A stretch of 64,000 bases of DNA from Streptomyces sp. Sge12 (GCF_002080455.1 NZ_CP020555.1:1612001-1676000); one strand, 5' to 3'; shown: positions 16,481 through 26,161, numbered from the stretch's first letter. Made by a program: numbers and translations. Notes: a model not told the origin generated them from the letters alone.

Positions 16481-17931
16481 GCGCGGGCCTCCAGTGGCAT
16501 GTCGAGGGTGAAGACGGCTCCCCCGGACGGCCCGTTGCCCGCGAGGAGGGTGCCGCCGTGCAGGCGGACGTTCTCCAGGGTGATGGCGAGGCCGAGGCCG
16601 CTGCCGGCGGAGCGGGTCCGCGCCGCGTCGGCCTTGAAGAACCGGTCGAAGATGTGCGGCAGCACCTCGGGGGCGATGCCGGGTCCGCTGTCGGCGACGT
16701 CGATCAGCAGCCGTTCGCCGGCCTGGCCGGCTCCGCCCGGTACGGTCCGTACGGTGACGCGTACGGGCGCGCCGCCGTGCCGCAGGGCGTTGCCGACGAG
16801 GTTGGCGAGGATCACGTCGAAGCGGCGCGGGTCGAGCCGTGCGCGCACCCCGTCGGGCAGTTCGGTGACGACCCGGTCGTCGACCCAGTGGCGGCGTTCG
16901 AGGGTCTTGCGCACGGCTTCGGCGATGTCGACGTCGTCGAGGTTGAGCTCGGCGGCCCGGGCGTCGAAGCGGGAGATCTCCATCAGGTCCTCGACCAGGA
17001 CGGCGAGCTTGCCGGTCTCGGCGCTGACCAGGCGCAGGGCTTTGGCGGTGTCGGCGTCGAGGCGCTCGGCGTCCTCGTCGAGGACCTCGGTGACGGCGAG
17101 CATTCCGGCGAGCGGGGTGCGCAGTTCGTGGGAGACGTCGGAGGCGAAGCGGCGGGCGCGGACCTCCGCCTCCTGGAGTTCGCGCACGGACTGCTCCAGC
17201 GCGCGGGCGGTCTCGTTGAAGGTGCGGGCGAGTCCGGCGAGTTCGTCGGCGCCCCGGACCTCGATGCGTGTGTCGAGGCGGCCGCGGCCGAGGTGCTGGG
17301 CGGCCCGGCGCATGTCGCGGACCGGCCGCAGGACGCTGCGGGCGGCCAGCAGTGCGGGCACGATCGCGATGGCGAGGCCGGGGACGGCGCCCTGCTTGGC
17401 GGCGTCGACCATGGCCTCGACGGTCTGCCGCTCGGTGGAGAGCGGGACGCTGGCGAAGAAGAGGGCGCCGGTGGATTCCTTGAATCCGTTGTGTTCGAAG
17501 ACGGCGGGGACGCCGACCGTGAGCCACGGGTTGCCGCGTGCGTCCTCGACCCGCTGGAAGGCGGTGTAGTCGTGGCGGCGGACCTTTTCGCGGAGGTTGT
17601 CGGTGATCACGCCGGAGGTCGGTGTGTCGGGGTTGGTGGAGACGCGCAGGCTGCCGTACTCGCCGAAGACGATCCACGGGTGCGGTTTGCCGCGCCTGCC
17701 GAGTTCGATGACGACCCGCTGGAGCTCCGGCTGGTCCAGCGGGAGGCGTATCTCCTGCTGTTCGACCTGGTCGCGCAGCGTGCTGATGGCGGTGTCCTGG
17801 GTCTGCTTGAGGATCGCGTTGCGCGCCTGCTGGTAGGTGAGGGCGGCGGTGGTCACGGCGCTGATCGCGGCGACCAGCAGGAAGGCGGCGATCAGCCGGG
17901 AGCGCAGGCCCAGCGGTGCTATGCGTCGCAC
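16477..17931 (-). CDS. Sensor histidine kinase, membrane-bound
   Basis: A 484-residue HisKA-type kinase. TM1 is at about 10-32, an extracytoplasmic sensor loop of about 145 residues follows, and TM2 is at about 180-200. Then come a HAMP domain (RPVRDMRRAAQHLGRG), the phospho-acceptor His268 in SDVSHELRTPL, the N box NLVGNALRHG, and DSGPGIAP and GSGLGLAI in the ATPase domain. It starts at GTG 17931, 6 bases past the response-regulator stop. It should phosphorylate that regulator. The kinase is followed by a coupled GerMN-like lipoprotein. The signal is unknown, probably envelope-related. Confidence 0.95.
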   Translation of the reverse strand: MRRIAPLGLRSRLIAAFLLVAAISAVTTAALTYQQARNAILKQTQDTAISTLRDQVEQQEIRLPLDQPELQRVVIELGRRGKPHPWIVFGEYGSLRVSTNPDTPTSGVITDNLREKVRRHDYTAFQRVEDARGNPWLTVGVPAVFEHNGFKESTGALFFASVPLSTERQTVEAMVDAAKQGAVPGLAIAIVPALLAARSVLRPVRDMRRAAQHLGRGRLDTRIEVRGADELAGLARTFNETARALEQSVRELQEAEVRARRFASDVSHELRTPLAGMLAVTEVLDEDAERLDADTAKALRLVSAETGKLAVLVEDLMEISRFDARAAELNLDDVDIAEAVRKTLERRHWVDDRVVTELPDGVRARLDPRRFDVILANLVGNALRHGGAPVRVTVRTVPGGAGQAGERLLIDVADSGPGIAPEVLPHIFDRFFKADAARTRSAGSGLGLAITLENVRLHGGTLLAGNGPSGGAVFTLDMPLEARA

Positions 17932-17937
17932 CCGGGC

Positions 17938-18621
17938 CTACAGGGGACCGAAGCGGTAGCCGAAGCCGCGCACGGTCTGTATGTAGCGGGGGCTCGCGTC
18001 GGGGTTCTCGACCTTGGTGCGCAGTCGGCGGACGCAGGCGTCCACGAGCCGGGCGTCGGCGTGGTAGCTGTGGTCCCAGACGTACTCCAGGAGCTGCTGG
18101 CGGGAGAAGACCTGCTCGGGCGAGGCCGACAGGTGCAGCAGGAGCTTGATCTCGCTGGGGGCCAGGGGTACGCGGTCGCCGTTCTTGGCGACGCTCAGCC
18201 CGGCGCGGTCGATGGTCAGCTCGCCGTGGTGCTCGACGCCGGGGCGGGCGCCCACCGGGTCGCTGAGGCGGCGCAGTACGGCTTTGATGCGGGCTTCGAT
18301 GACCTCGGTGCGGGCGGGTTTGACGATGTAGTCGTCGGCCCCGGCCTCCAGGCCGACGACGATGTCGAAGTCGTCGCCGCGTGCGGTGAGCATGATGATC
18401 GGCACCTGGCTGTTCTCGCGTATGCGGCGGCAGACCTGGACGCCGTTGATTCCCGGGAGCATCAGGTCGAGGAGGACGAGCTCGGGACGGAAGCCGCCCA
18501 TCAGGGCGAGCCCTTCCTCCCCGGTCTCGGCGGAACTGACCTCGTGGCCGCGGCGGCGCAGGCCGAGGCCCACGCCCTCCCGGATGGAAGGGTCGTCCTC
18601 GATCAGCAGTACGCGTGGCAT
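17938..18621 (-). CDS. OmpR-family response regulator
   Basis: A 227-residue regulator. The receiver domain has the acidic pair Asp9/Asp10, phospho-acceptor Asp52 in LLLDLMLPG, the Thr of MLTARG and the Lys of IVKPAR. The C-terminal winged helix (residues about 130-225) ends with the usual VRGFGYRF. It is first of three genes, then kinase and lipoprotein. It is similar in style to AfsQ1, but recalled AfsQ1 sequence differs enough that I do not assign that name. GATACT on the minus strand 6 bases before the ATG could be a -10 box giving a leaderless mRNA. Confidence 0.94.
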   Translation of the reverse strand: MPRVLLIEDDPSIREGVGLGLRRRGHEVSSAETGEEGLALMGGFRPELVLLDLMLPGINGVQVCRRIRENSQVPIIMLTARGDDFDIVVGLEAGADDYIVKPARTEVIEARIKAVLRRLSDPVGARPGVEHHGELTIDRAGLSVAKNGDRVPLAPSEIKLLLHLSASPEQVFSRQQLLEYVWDHSYHADARLVDACVRRLRTKVENPDASPRYIQTVRGFGYRFGPL

Positions 18622-18661
18622 CGGGTCAGTATCCCAGGGTGGTGCGTGGCCTTGCCTCCCG

Positions 18662-20404
18662 CTACCGGCCCGTCTTGCGGCGCAGGGAGTCCAGCAGGTC
18701 GGTGATCTCCGTCAGGCGCAGTGGCCCGGCGAGGAGTACGACGACCAGCGCGAGGGCCGCGGTTCCCGCTCCGACCGCGGCGAAGTTGCCGAAGGGGTCG
18801 GTGGCGCGGGCGGCCGCGTACCCGGCGGCGGCCGCGGGCGCGCAGGCGGCCAGCAGCCGGACGTGGGTCCGTACAGCGCTCGCGCGCCGCTCGGTACGGG
18901 TGCCCGTGCGCGGGCCGAGCCTGCGGGAGAGGGTGTGGGCGGTGACGGCGGCGCCGGCGAGGAAGGCGACGGAGGAGGCCGCGGCCATGCCGGTGACCGC
19001 CCAGCGGGGGGACAGCAGGAAGTAGGCGGCGGCGGACAGCCCTGCGTTGAGCCCGGCGATGACCAGGTTCAGGAAGAAGGGGGTCCGGGTGTCGGAGAGG
19101 GCGTAGAAGCCGCGCGAGAGGACGTACTGCGCGGAGAAGGCGACCAGGCCGGGCGCGAAGGCGATGAGCATGCCCGCCATGACCTCGATGTCGGCGGGGC
19201 CGGTGCGGCCGTACTCGAAGACGCTGCCCATCACCCAGGGGGCGAGGGCGGCGAACAGCGCGGCGGCCGGCACGACGAGGGCGGCGCTGGAGCGCAGGGC
19301 GTAGGAGATGTCGCGGCGCAGGGCGGCGAGGTCGCCGTCGGAGGCGGCCGAGCTCATCCGGGGCATCAGGGCGGTCACGAGGGAGACGGTGATGATGCCC
19401 TGCGGGACGATCCACAGCTGGTAGGCGTTGCTGTAGGCGGTGTAGCCGGCGCCGCCGGCGAGGCCCGCCAGGGCGGCGTCCTGGCCGGTGGTGGTGGAGA
19501 GCCGGGTGACGACCCAGTAGGCGATCTGGTTGGTGAGGACGAGCATCACCAGCCAGCCCGCGTTGCGCAGCGGGCGGCCGAGGCCGCTGCCGCGCCAGTC
19601 GAAGCGGGGGCGCCAGCGGAAGCGGGCGGCGCGCAGCGAGGGGACGAGGGCGAGGGCCTGGAGGACGATGCCGGCGGTGGTGCCGAGGCCCAGGAGCCGG
19701 GTCTCGGCGGCGGTGAGGGTGCCCGCCGCGTCGTGGGAGACGTGGAGGAAGAGCCCGAAGACGCCGATGATCACGAGGTTGTTGAGGACCGGGGTCCACA
19801 TCATGGCGCCGAACCGGCCGCGGGCGTTCAGCACTTGGCCGAGGAGGGTGAAGAGGCCGTAGAAGAGGATCTGCGGCAGGCAGTACCGGGCCAGGGCCAC
19901 GGTGGTGCTCTCCTGGGCGCCGCTGTAGCCGGTGTAGGTCGAGACGATCAGCGGGGCGGCGAGGACGGCTGCGGCGGTGAGCGCCACGAGGGCGGCGGTG
20001 CAGGCGGTGAGCAGCCGGTCGGTGTAGGCGGCGCCGCCGTCCGCGTGTTCCTTGGCGGCCCGGACCAGTTCGGGTACGAAGACGGCGTTGAGCGCGCCGC
20101 CGATGAGCAGCATGTAGATGATGTTCGGGACCGTGTTGGCGACGGCGTAGCCGTCGCCGAGGAGTCCGGTGCCCAGCGCCGCGACGACGACGGCGGAGCG
20201 GATGAAGCCGGTGGCGCGGGAGACGATCGAACCGGCCGCCATGAGGGCGCCGCTGCGCAGCACCGAGCTCTTCGCCGGTGCCGCGCCGCCGGGGCCCGCG
20301 GGAGCGGTCGCCCCGGTGCCGGCGGCGGTGCCGGTGCCGGGGTCGATTCCGGGGTCGATTCCGGGGTCTGCGGCCGTGCCCGTGCCGGTTCCGGTGGCCG
20401 TCAC
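18662..20404 (-). CDS. murJ: MurJ-type lipid II flippase (MviN)
   Basis: A 580-residue polytopic membrane protein of the MOP superfamily. Residues 1-45 are a low-complexity T/G/A/P-rich tail with repeated DPGI units; about 14 helices follow. Family signatures include SIVSRATGFIR in helix 1, ANTVPNIIYMLLIGGALNAVFVP (shown here only as a landmark at residues about 90-112) and SRGFYALSDTRTPF. MurJ flips undecaprenyl-linked peptidoglycan precursor to the outer leaflet. GTG 20404 overlaps the stop of the FemAB gene (GTGA), so the two wall genes are coupled. It may be one of several MurJ paralogues in the genome. Confidence 0.92.
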   Translation of the reverse strand: MTATGTGTGTAADPGIDPGIDPGTGTAAGTGATAPAGPGGAAPAKSSVLRSGALMAAGSIVSRATGFIRSAVVVAALGTGLLGDGYAVANTVPNIIYMLLIGGALNAVFVPELVRAAKEHADGGAAYTDRLLTACTAALVALTAAAVLAAPLIVSTYTGYSGAQESTTVALARYCLPQILFYGLFTLLGQVLNARGRFGAMMWTPVLNNLVIIGVFGLFLHVSHDAAGTLTAAETRLLGLGTTAGIVLQALALVPSLRAARFRWRPRFDWRGSGLGRPLRNAGWLVMLVLTNQIAYWVVTRLSTTTGQDAALAGLAGGAGYTAYSNAYQLWIVPQGIITVSLVTALMPRMSSAASDGDLAALRRDISYALRSSAALVVPAAALFAALAPWVMGSVFEYGRTGPADIEVMAGMLIAFAPGLVAFSAQYVLSRGFYALSDTRTPFFLNLVIAGLNAGLSAAAYFLLSPRWAVTGMAAASSVAFLAGAAVTAHTLSRRLGPRTGTRTERRASAVRTHVRLLAACAPAAAAGYAAARATDPFGNFAAVGAGTAALALVVVLLAGPLRLTEITDLLDSLRRKTGR

Positions 20405-21570
20405 CGGCGGGCCAGGTAGGCCTGGAACGCCTTGTAGAGCGCCGCGTTGGCGACTCCGTCCATCGGTATCTCCCACTCTCCGAGCGTCTCGACGACCTGT
20501 CCGCCGGTGCCGAGCTTCCAGCGCAGCAGACCGTAGGAACGCGCCGAGGGGTCAAGGGTGGAGGGTACCCCGCGCATGTCGTACTCCTCGGCGCCGAGGG
20601 CGTGGGCGTCGGACATCATGCGCCACTGCAGGGCGTTGCTGGGGCGTACTTCGCGGCGGTGGTCGGCGGAGGCGCCGGTCTGATACCAGACGCGCCTGCC
20701 GGCGGTGATCATCGTGTGGGCCGCGAGGATCTCCCCCTGGTGGATGCCGAGGTAGAGCCGCATGCGGCCCGGCGCCTCCTCGTTCAGTACCTGGTACTGC
20801 TGCTCGTAGTACGCGAGCGAGCGGCCGAGGCGGAAGCCGTCGCGCTCCTCGGTGATGCGCAGCAGGCGGTAGAACTCGGGCAGGTCCGCGAAGGTACCGA
20901 CGACCGTCTCCACACCGGCCTTCTCGGCCTTGCGCACATTGCGCCGCCATTCCTGGTTGAGGCCCGCCCACACGTCGTCGAGGGAGCGGCCGGCCAGCGG
21001 TACGCGGAAGACGTGGCGGGGCTGGGCGTCGCCGTCGTCCTCGCCGCCGCACCGCCTCCAGCCGCGGGTGCGCAGCCGGTCGGCGAGGGCGGCGCCCACC
21101 GGGTCGACCTCGGTGGCGAGGACGTCGGATATCTGCCGGCCGGGCCCGGCGCCGGACTTGGCGGTGGCCGCGTCCCAGCGGCGGTAGGCGGGGGTGGGGC
21201 CGATGCGGGCGGCGAAGGCGCCGGAGGTGCGCAGGTGGCGCATGAGCGGGGTGAGCCAGCGGTCGATGTGCGGATCGGACCAGTCGGCGACGGGGCCCTC
21301 GGGAAGGTAGGCGAAGTATTTGCGGGTTCCGGGAAATTGCCGGTAGAGCACGAGTCCGGCACCCTGAATCTCGCCGTCCGGATAGTGCCATCCGACCCTT
21401 TCCGAGCGCCACAGGTCCTTTACCCGGGCCCAGGACGGGTACTGGAGAAAGCTCGCCCCGCCGTGCCGGGAAAGGAACGCCTGGTATTCGGCGACCGACA
21501 GGGTGCGCACTCGGAGCTCCCGGTCCTGGTCATGGTCCTGCTGGGCGGGGTTCACGAGCAGTGCACACAC
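20401..21570 (-). CDS. FemAB/FemX-type peptidyltransferase (lipid II interpeptide bridge)
   Basis: A 389-residue protein with two GNAT-like halves. FemABX landmarks include SFLQYPSWARVK near the N terminus (substrate region), LNQEWRRNVRKAEKAGV (residues about 200-216, tRNA/lipid II contact) and the C-terminal PSNALQWRMMSDAHALG. Such enzymes use aminoacyl-tRNA to add glycine to the stem peptide of lipid II; Streptomyces walls have one Gly bridge residue, made by FemX. The start codon is GTG with GGAAGG upstream. It is coupled to murJ and divergent from an L,D-transpeptidase. No coiled-coil seryl-tRNA-like insertion stands out. Confidence 0.9.
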   Translation of the reverse strand: MCALLVNPAQQDHDQDRELRVRTLSVAEYQAFLSRHGGASFLQYPSWARVKDLWRSERVGWHYPDGEIQGAGLVLYRQFPGTRKYFAYLPEGPVADWSDPHIDRWLTPLMRHLRTSGAFAARIGPTPAYRRWDAATAKSGAGPGRQISDVLATEVDPVGAALADRLRTRGWRRCGGEDDGDAQPRHVFRVPLAGRSLDDVWAGLNQEWRRNVRKAEKAGVETVVGTFADLPEFYRLLRITEERDGFRLGRSLAYYEQQYQVLNEEAPGRMRLYLGIHQGEILAAHTMITAGRRVWYQTGASADHRREVRPSNALQWRMMSDAHALGAEEYDMRGVPSTLDPSARSYGLLRWKLGTGGQVVETLGEWEIPMDGVANAALYKAFQAYLARR

Positions 21571-21792
21571 GGCTGTCGGCCTTCCTGTTCGTCCTGACGG
21601 GCTCTCACAGGACTCTCACAGCCGACCGTGACCGGCGTGCGCGACGTTTGTGACCGAACGATGACCGTTTCGCTGCGGTCGATGTCACAAGAGAAAGGGC
21701 GACCTTTTCCCCCGATTGCGGAACCTAAAGTCGCGTCGTCGCATCCTCTTTTGCGTACGCCTTCCACCACCGCTCCTGGAAAGGGCCCTTCG

Positions 21793-22986
21793 TTGAGCCG
21801 TATACGCCGCACCGCCATGGCGGGCACCGCACTTCTGGCCGCCTCGCTCACCGCCTGTTCGGGCGGGAGCGACGGTGGCGGTGACGACAAGGGCAAGGGC
21901 GAGGAGAAGCCGAAGGCGCCGATGGCGGTCGCGGTCAACCTCACGGGCGATCAGGTCAAGGCGGGGCAGCCGGTGACCGTGACCGTCACCGAGGGCAAGC
22001 TGGCCCAGGTGAAGGTGACCGACGCCAAGGGCGCGGAACTGCCGGGGAAGATATCCGACGACGGAAAGACCTGGACCTCGGAGCGCAACGCCCCGCCCGC
22101 CGCGGAGTACAAGGTCGAGGCGCAGAACACCGAGAGCCAGAGCGCCACCGCGCAGTTCAAGACCGGCCCCGCCGACAAGGTGAACAAGGTCTCGATCAAC
22201 ATCTCCAAGGGCAGCTCGGTGGGCGTGGCGATGCCCGTGTCCCTCGTCTTCGACAACCCGGTGACGAACAAGGCCGAGGTCGAGAAGCAGCTCAAGGTCA
22301 CCACCTCGGACAACACCGAGGGCTCCTGGGGCTGGATCAAGGATCACGACGGCAAGGACCGCGTCGACTGGCGGCCGAAGGAGTACTGGAAGTCCGGCAC
22401 GGACGTGAAGGTCGAGATGCACCTGAACGGCGTGGACTCCGGCAAGGGCGGCGGGCTGTTCGCCCGGGACTACAACACCGACTTCAAGATCGGCAAGGAC
22501 CGCCGGATCCAGGTCAGCCTCGACACCAAGAAGATGTCGGTGACCCAGGACGGCCAGGCGCTCAGGACGATCCCGATCTCGGCGGGCACTCCCGGCGGCA
22601 AGAAGGCATCCTGGTCCGGGAAGATGGTGATCATGACGAAGGAGGGCACCATCCGGATGGACTCCCAGACGGTGGGCCTGGACAACGCCTACGACAAGAT
22701 GGTCGATTACTCGATGCGGCTGACCTGGTCCGGCATGTACGCGCACGCCGCCCCGTGGAACGAGGGCGCCTTCGGCCGCGTCAACAGCAGCTCCGGCTGC
22801 GTGGGGATGAGCGACGCCGACGCCAAGGAGTTCTTCGGGCAGTCCCAGGTGGGCGACCTCTTCGAGGTGGTCGGCGGGGGCTCGAAGGGTCAGGCGGAGA
22901 TCGGCAACGGCTACGGCGAGTGGAACCTGTCGTGGGACCAGTGGAAGGCCAAGAGCGCCCTGTCCACCGCTCCGCAGAACGGCTGA
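21793..22986 (+). CDS. L,D-transpeptidase lipoprotein (Ig-like plus YkuD)
   Basis: A 397-residue lipoprotein: lipobox LTAC with Cys22, a GSDGGGDDKGKG linker, two Ig-like domains (about 45-225), then a YkuD catalytic domain with HAAPWNEGAFGRVNSSSGCVG (landmark) and active Cys336. A short W-rich tail ends it. It forms 3-3 crosslinks in peptidoglycan on the outer face of the membrane, as in mycobacterial Ldt enzymes. TTG 21793 is chosen because GGAAAGGG lies 7 bases upstream and places the signal peptide correctly; a longer in-frame GTG at 21628 would give an implausible 55-residue leader. It neighbours FemAB/MurJ. Confidence 0.93.
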   Translation: MSRIRRTAMAGTALLAASLTACSGGSDGGGDDKGKGEEKPKAPMAVAVNLTGDQVKAGQPVTVTVTEGKLAQVKVTDAKGAELPGKISDDGKTWTSERNAPPAAEYKVEAQNTESQSATAQFKTGPADKVNKVSINISKGSSVGVAMPVSLVFDNPVTNKAEVEKQLKVTTSDNTEGSWGWIKDHDGKDRVDWRPKEYWKSGTDVKVEMHLNGVDSGKGGGLFARDYNTDFKIGKDRRIQVSLDTKKMSVTQDGQALRTIPISAGTPGGKKASWSGKMVIMTKEGTIRMDSQTVGLDNAYDKMVDYSMRLTWSGMYAHAAPWNEGAFGRVNSSSGCVGMSDADAKEFFGQSQVGDLFEVVGGGSKGQAEIGNGYGEWNLSWDQWKAKSALSTAPQNG

Positions 22987-23024
22987 GCGCCGGACCGCAG
23001 TTGATCCACCCCAACCGCCCAATC

Positions 23025-23089
23025 GTTACCGGCACGTAACTTACTCACGGGTTACTTTCGGTAACACACTCCCGTTACCGTCGGGTCAC
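23025..23089. promoter_or_regulatory. Array of GTTAC/GTAAC boxes (GlnR/MtrA-like)
   Basis: Three box pairs: GTTAC-N6-GTAAC (23025-23040), GTTAC-N5-GTAAC (23051-23065) and GTTAC-N6-GTCAC (23074-23089). A TTGACA -35-like hexamer follows at 23091. The 10-11 bp phasing of gTnAC half-sites resembles GlnR boxes (gTnAc-n6-GaAAc) and the related MtrA sites of Streptomyces. A matching pair occurs at 61601-61616. Confidence 0.55.
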
Positions 23090-23122
23090 TTTGACAACCC
23101 CGGCGTACGCGAGGAGCGATCG

Positions 23123-24706
23123 ATGCAACGCACCACCACCGCCGCGGTGCTGGCGACCCTCTTGGCGGCAGCCGCCCTGGGCCTGGCCCCCCACCAGGCC
23201 CAGGCGGCTCCCCCCACCCCCGTGGCCGCCGCCGACGCCTCGTCGCAGGTGCGCTTCCACGACATCCCCGGCTCCGGCGGCATCACCCTCAAGGGCAACG
23301 TCTTCACCCCGGCCGGAGCCGAGAGCGGCCGGAAGTACCCGCTGATCGTGCTGCCCACCAGCTGGGGCCTGCCGCAGATCGAATACATCGCCCAGGCCAA
23401 GAAGCTCGCCGACTCGGGCTACATCGTGGTCAGTTACACCTCGCGCGGCTTCTGGCTCTCCGGCGGCAACATCGAGGTCGCCGGCCCGCCGGACATCGCC
23501 GACGTCAGCGCCGTCATCGACTGGGCCCTCGTCAACTCCCCCGCCGACGCGGACCGCATCGGCCTCGGCGGGGTCTCGTACGCCGCCGGCATCACCCTGC
23601 TGGCCTCCGCCCACGACCCGCGCGTCAAGGCCGTCGTCGCGATGAGCGGCTGGGCGGACCTCATCGAGTCCATCTACTCCGGCCGGACCCAGCACCTCCA
23701 GGCCGCCGCGATGCTCGGCGCCGCCGGATACCTCACCGGCCGCCCCGGACCCGAATTCAAGACGCTCCTCGGCAACTTCCTCGGCTCCCGGCTGGACCAG
23801 GAACAGCAGATGATCGAGTGGGGCAGGAAGCGATCGGCGTCCGAGCAGGTGGACCGGATCAACGCCAACGGCGCCGCGATCATGCTCGGCAACGCCTGGG
23901 GCGACACCATCTTCCCGCCCAACCAGTACGCGAAGTTCTACGAGCGGCTGACCGGCCCCAAGCGGCTGGAGTTCCGGCCCGGGGACCACGCCACCGCCGA
24001 GGGCACCGGCCTGCTGGGGCTGCCCAACGACACCTGGACCAACGCGCACCGCTGGTTCGACCGCTACCTCAAGGGCGAGCGCAACGGCATCGACACCGAG
24101 GCCCCGGTGCAGATCAAGTCCCGTAGCGACGACGGGTACGAGGGCTACGCCGACTGGAAGTCGGTCGGCTCCGGGGGCACCGAGAAGCTCGCACTCTCCG
24201 ACAGCGAGCACCTGTTCGCGAACGTCGACTCCGGCGCCAACGGCGGCATCCTCCTCCTCTCCAGCGCCCTCGACCAGTTCGCCAAGGCCCCGCCGATCGC
24301 CTCCATTCCGCTCCTGCCCCGGGCCTTCGCCGGCGTCTGGCAGTCGGAGCGCTACGACCGGGCCCGCCGGGTGCGCGGCACCGTGAAACTGCACACCACC
24401 CTCACGCCCACCAAGGCCGACGGCACCTTCGTCGCGTACCTCTACGACGTCGGCCCGCTCGGCATCGGCAAGCTCGTCAGCAACGCCCCGTACACCTTCC
24501 ACGGGAAGGCTCCCGGCAAGGCCTTCGGAGTGGACCTGGAGCTGTTCTCCACCGCCTACGACGTTCCCGCGGGCCACCGGCTCGCCCTGGTCGTCGACAC
24601 CGTCGACCCGCTCTACATCGAGCACAACCCCGCCGGTGCGCAGCTGACCTTCTCCTCGCCGCGCACCGATCCCAGCTATGTGTCGGTGCCGCTGCGCGAG
24701 CAGTGA
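23123..24706 (+). CDS. Secreted CocE/X-Pro dipeptidyl-peptidase-like hydrolase
   Basis: A 527-residue exported alpha/beta-hydrolase. The signal peptide covers residues 1-28 (AQAA cleavage). The nucleophile is Ser152 in GGVSYAAG, the acid is likely the Asp in NAWGDTIFPP, and the His in PGDHATAEG is a candidate general base. The C-terminal 150 residues form a jelly-roll PepX_C-like domain (LHTTLTPTKADGTFVAYLYD), typical of CocE/NonD acylases and X-Pro dipeptidyl-peptidases. Substrate may be a peptide or ester. GAGGAG precedes the ATG. It is preceded by an unusual array of GTTAC/GTAAC boxes. Confidence 0.9.
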   Translation: MQRTTTAAVLATLLAAAALGLAPHQAQAAPPTPVAAADASSQVRFHDIPGSGGITLKGNVFTPAGAESGRKYPLIVLPTSWGLPQIEYIAQAKKLADSGYIVVSYTSRGFWLSGGNIEVAGPPDIADVSAVIDWALVNSPADADRIGLGGVSYAAGITLLASAHDPRVKAVVAMSGWADLIESIYSGRTQHLQAAAMLGAAGYLTGRPGPEFKTLLGNFLGSRLDQEQQMIEWGRKRSASEQVDRINANGAAIMLGNAWGDTIFPPNQYAKFYERLTGPKRLEFRPGDHATAEGTGLLGLPNDTWTNAHRWFDRYLKGERNGIDTEAPVQIKSRSDDGYEGYADWKSVGSGGTEKLALSDSEHLFANVDSGANGGILLLSSALDQFAKAPPIASIPLLPRAFAGVWQSERYDRARRVRGTVKLHTTLTPTKADGTFVAYLYDVGPLGIGKLVSNAPYTFHGKAPGKAFGVDLELFSTAYDVPAGHRLALVVDTVDPLYIEHNPAGAQLTFSSPRTDPSYVSVPLREQ

Positions 24707-24711
24707 TCCAC

Positions 24712-24741
24712 GGCTGCTGCCGGGTCCGCCCGGCAGCGGCC
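24712..24741. terminator. Bidirectional terminator between CocE hydrolase and the GluA-like ATPase
   Basis: Arms GGCTGCTGCCGGG (24712-24724) and CCCGGCAGCGGCC (24729-24741) make a 13-bp stem with one G-U pair and loop TCCG, between convergent genes. Confidence 0.7.
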
Positions 24742-24781
24742 GGCCGCGCCAGCGGTGCCGCCGTCGGTGCGGTCCATGCCG

Positions 24782-25525
<744 letters not shown>

Positions 25526-25564
25526 GTGCTGCCCTGTCCACTTGTCGGTGTCGGTGTCGGTGCG

Positions 25565-25614
25565 GCGAAGTGCCCGCTCCACGCTAACTATCCAGCCCGG
25601 GAAGGGCACTTCGC
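25565..25614. promoter_or_regulatory. 11-bp inverted repeat flanking the gluA-like promoter
   Basis: GCGAAGTGCCC (25565-25575) and GGGCACTTCGC (25604-25614) are perfect inverted arms with a 28-bp spacer. On the minus strand the spacer holds GATAGT, a plausible -10 box. It could be an operator pair or an RNA hairpin. A three-fold TGTCGG repeat lies nearby at about 25543-25561. Confidence 0.45.
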
Positions 25615-25652
25615 GCGGGACGGGGCCTGCGACACGCCGGGGCCGTCGACCG

Positions 25653-26093
25653 TCAGCCCTCGGAGGCCTCCGCGTAGGCCTGGCTCAGTTCGGGGGATCC
25701 GGTCATCGCCCAGGACACCCCCGACTCGATCACGTTCAGTTCCCGGCCGGAGGCCAGCCGGATCACCGGCTGGCCGTTGGGCCACACCCGCCAGACCGCC
25801 CCGGGGATGGTCCTGATGATCACGGTCCCGAGGTAGAACCCGGCGTCGTTGCCGAGCCAGGGCACCGCCTCGGGGTCCCGGCGCCAGCGGGGCATCAGCT
25901 GGTCCAGCGCCTCCAACGAGGTCTGGGTCTCGTCGAGTTCGAGGCCGGCCGCCCGTGCCTGGACGCGCAGCATCTCGCACTCCGAGAACAACTCGGCGAC
26001 GCCCTCGGGGTCGTCCGCGAGGGCGGCGGCGAGTCCCGCACCCTGTTCCTTTTCACGTCGGTTCAGCCAGTTGTCCAGGAAAGGGATGTTCAT
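25653..26093 (-). CDS. DUF6278 family protein
   Basis: A 146-residue cytosolic protein typical of Streptomyces. N-terminal helical segment with a charged NRREKEQG stretch, then a beta-rich region around AVPWLGNDAGFYLGTVI and PGAVWRVWPNGQPVIRL, which looks like a small sheet domain. I recognise it as DUF6278; there is no known function. It has no signal peptide or metal motif. It lies between an orphan ABC ATPase and exonuclease III on the same strand with clear gaps, so it is probably transcribed alone. Confidence 0.82.
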   Translation of the reverse strand: MNIPFLDNWLNRREKEQGAGLAAALADDPEGVAELFSECEMLRVQARAAGLELDETQTSLEALDQLMPRWRRDPEAVPWLGNDAGFYLGTVIIRTIPGAVWRVWPNGQPVIRLASGRELNVIESGVSWAMTGSPELSQAYAEASEG

Positions 26094-26161
26094 ACCGCCC
26101 AGCGTCGCACCAGGATCCGCCGCTGGCCACAGGGCGCGCCTGGATCCGTCGGCCCGGATGG

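Noticed and set aside
17938..18621. Naming the response regulator AfsQ1
   Set aside because: The layout resembles afsQ1/afsQ2 with a lipoprotein, but the remembered AfsQ1 sequence differs throughout and no sigQ-type sigma gene is adjacent.
18362..20419. 685-codon frame antisense to MurJ and the response regulator
   Set aside because: Glycine/glutamate-rich low-complexity translation, no family, and both genes on the other strand are clear.
21720..21740. GGAACC...CGTC as an ECF sigma promoter for the L,D-transpeptidase
   Set aside because: The spacer is only about 8-11 bp, far below the 16-17 bp needed.
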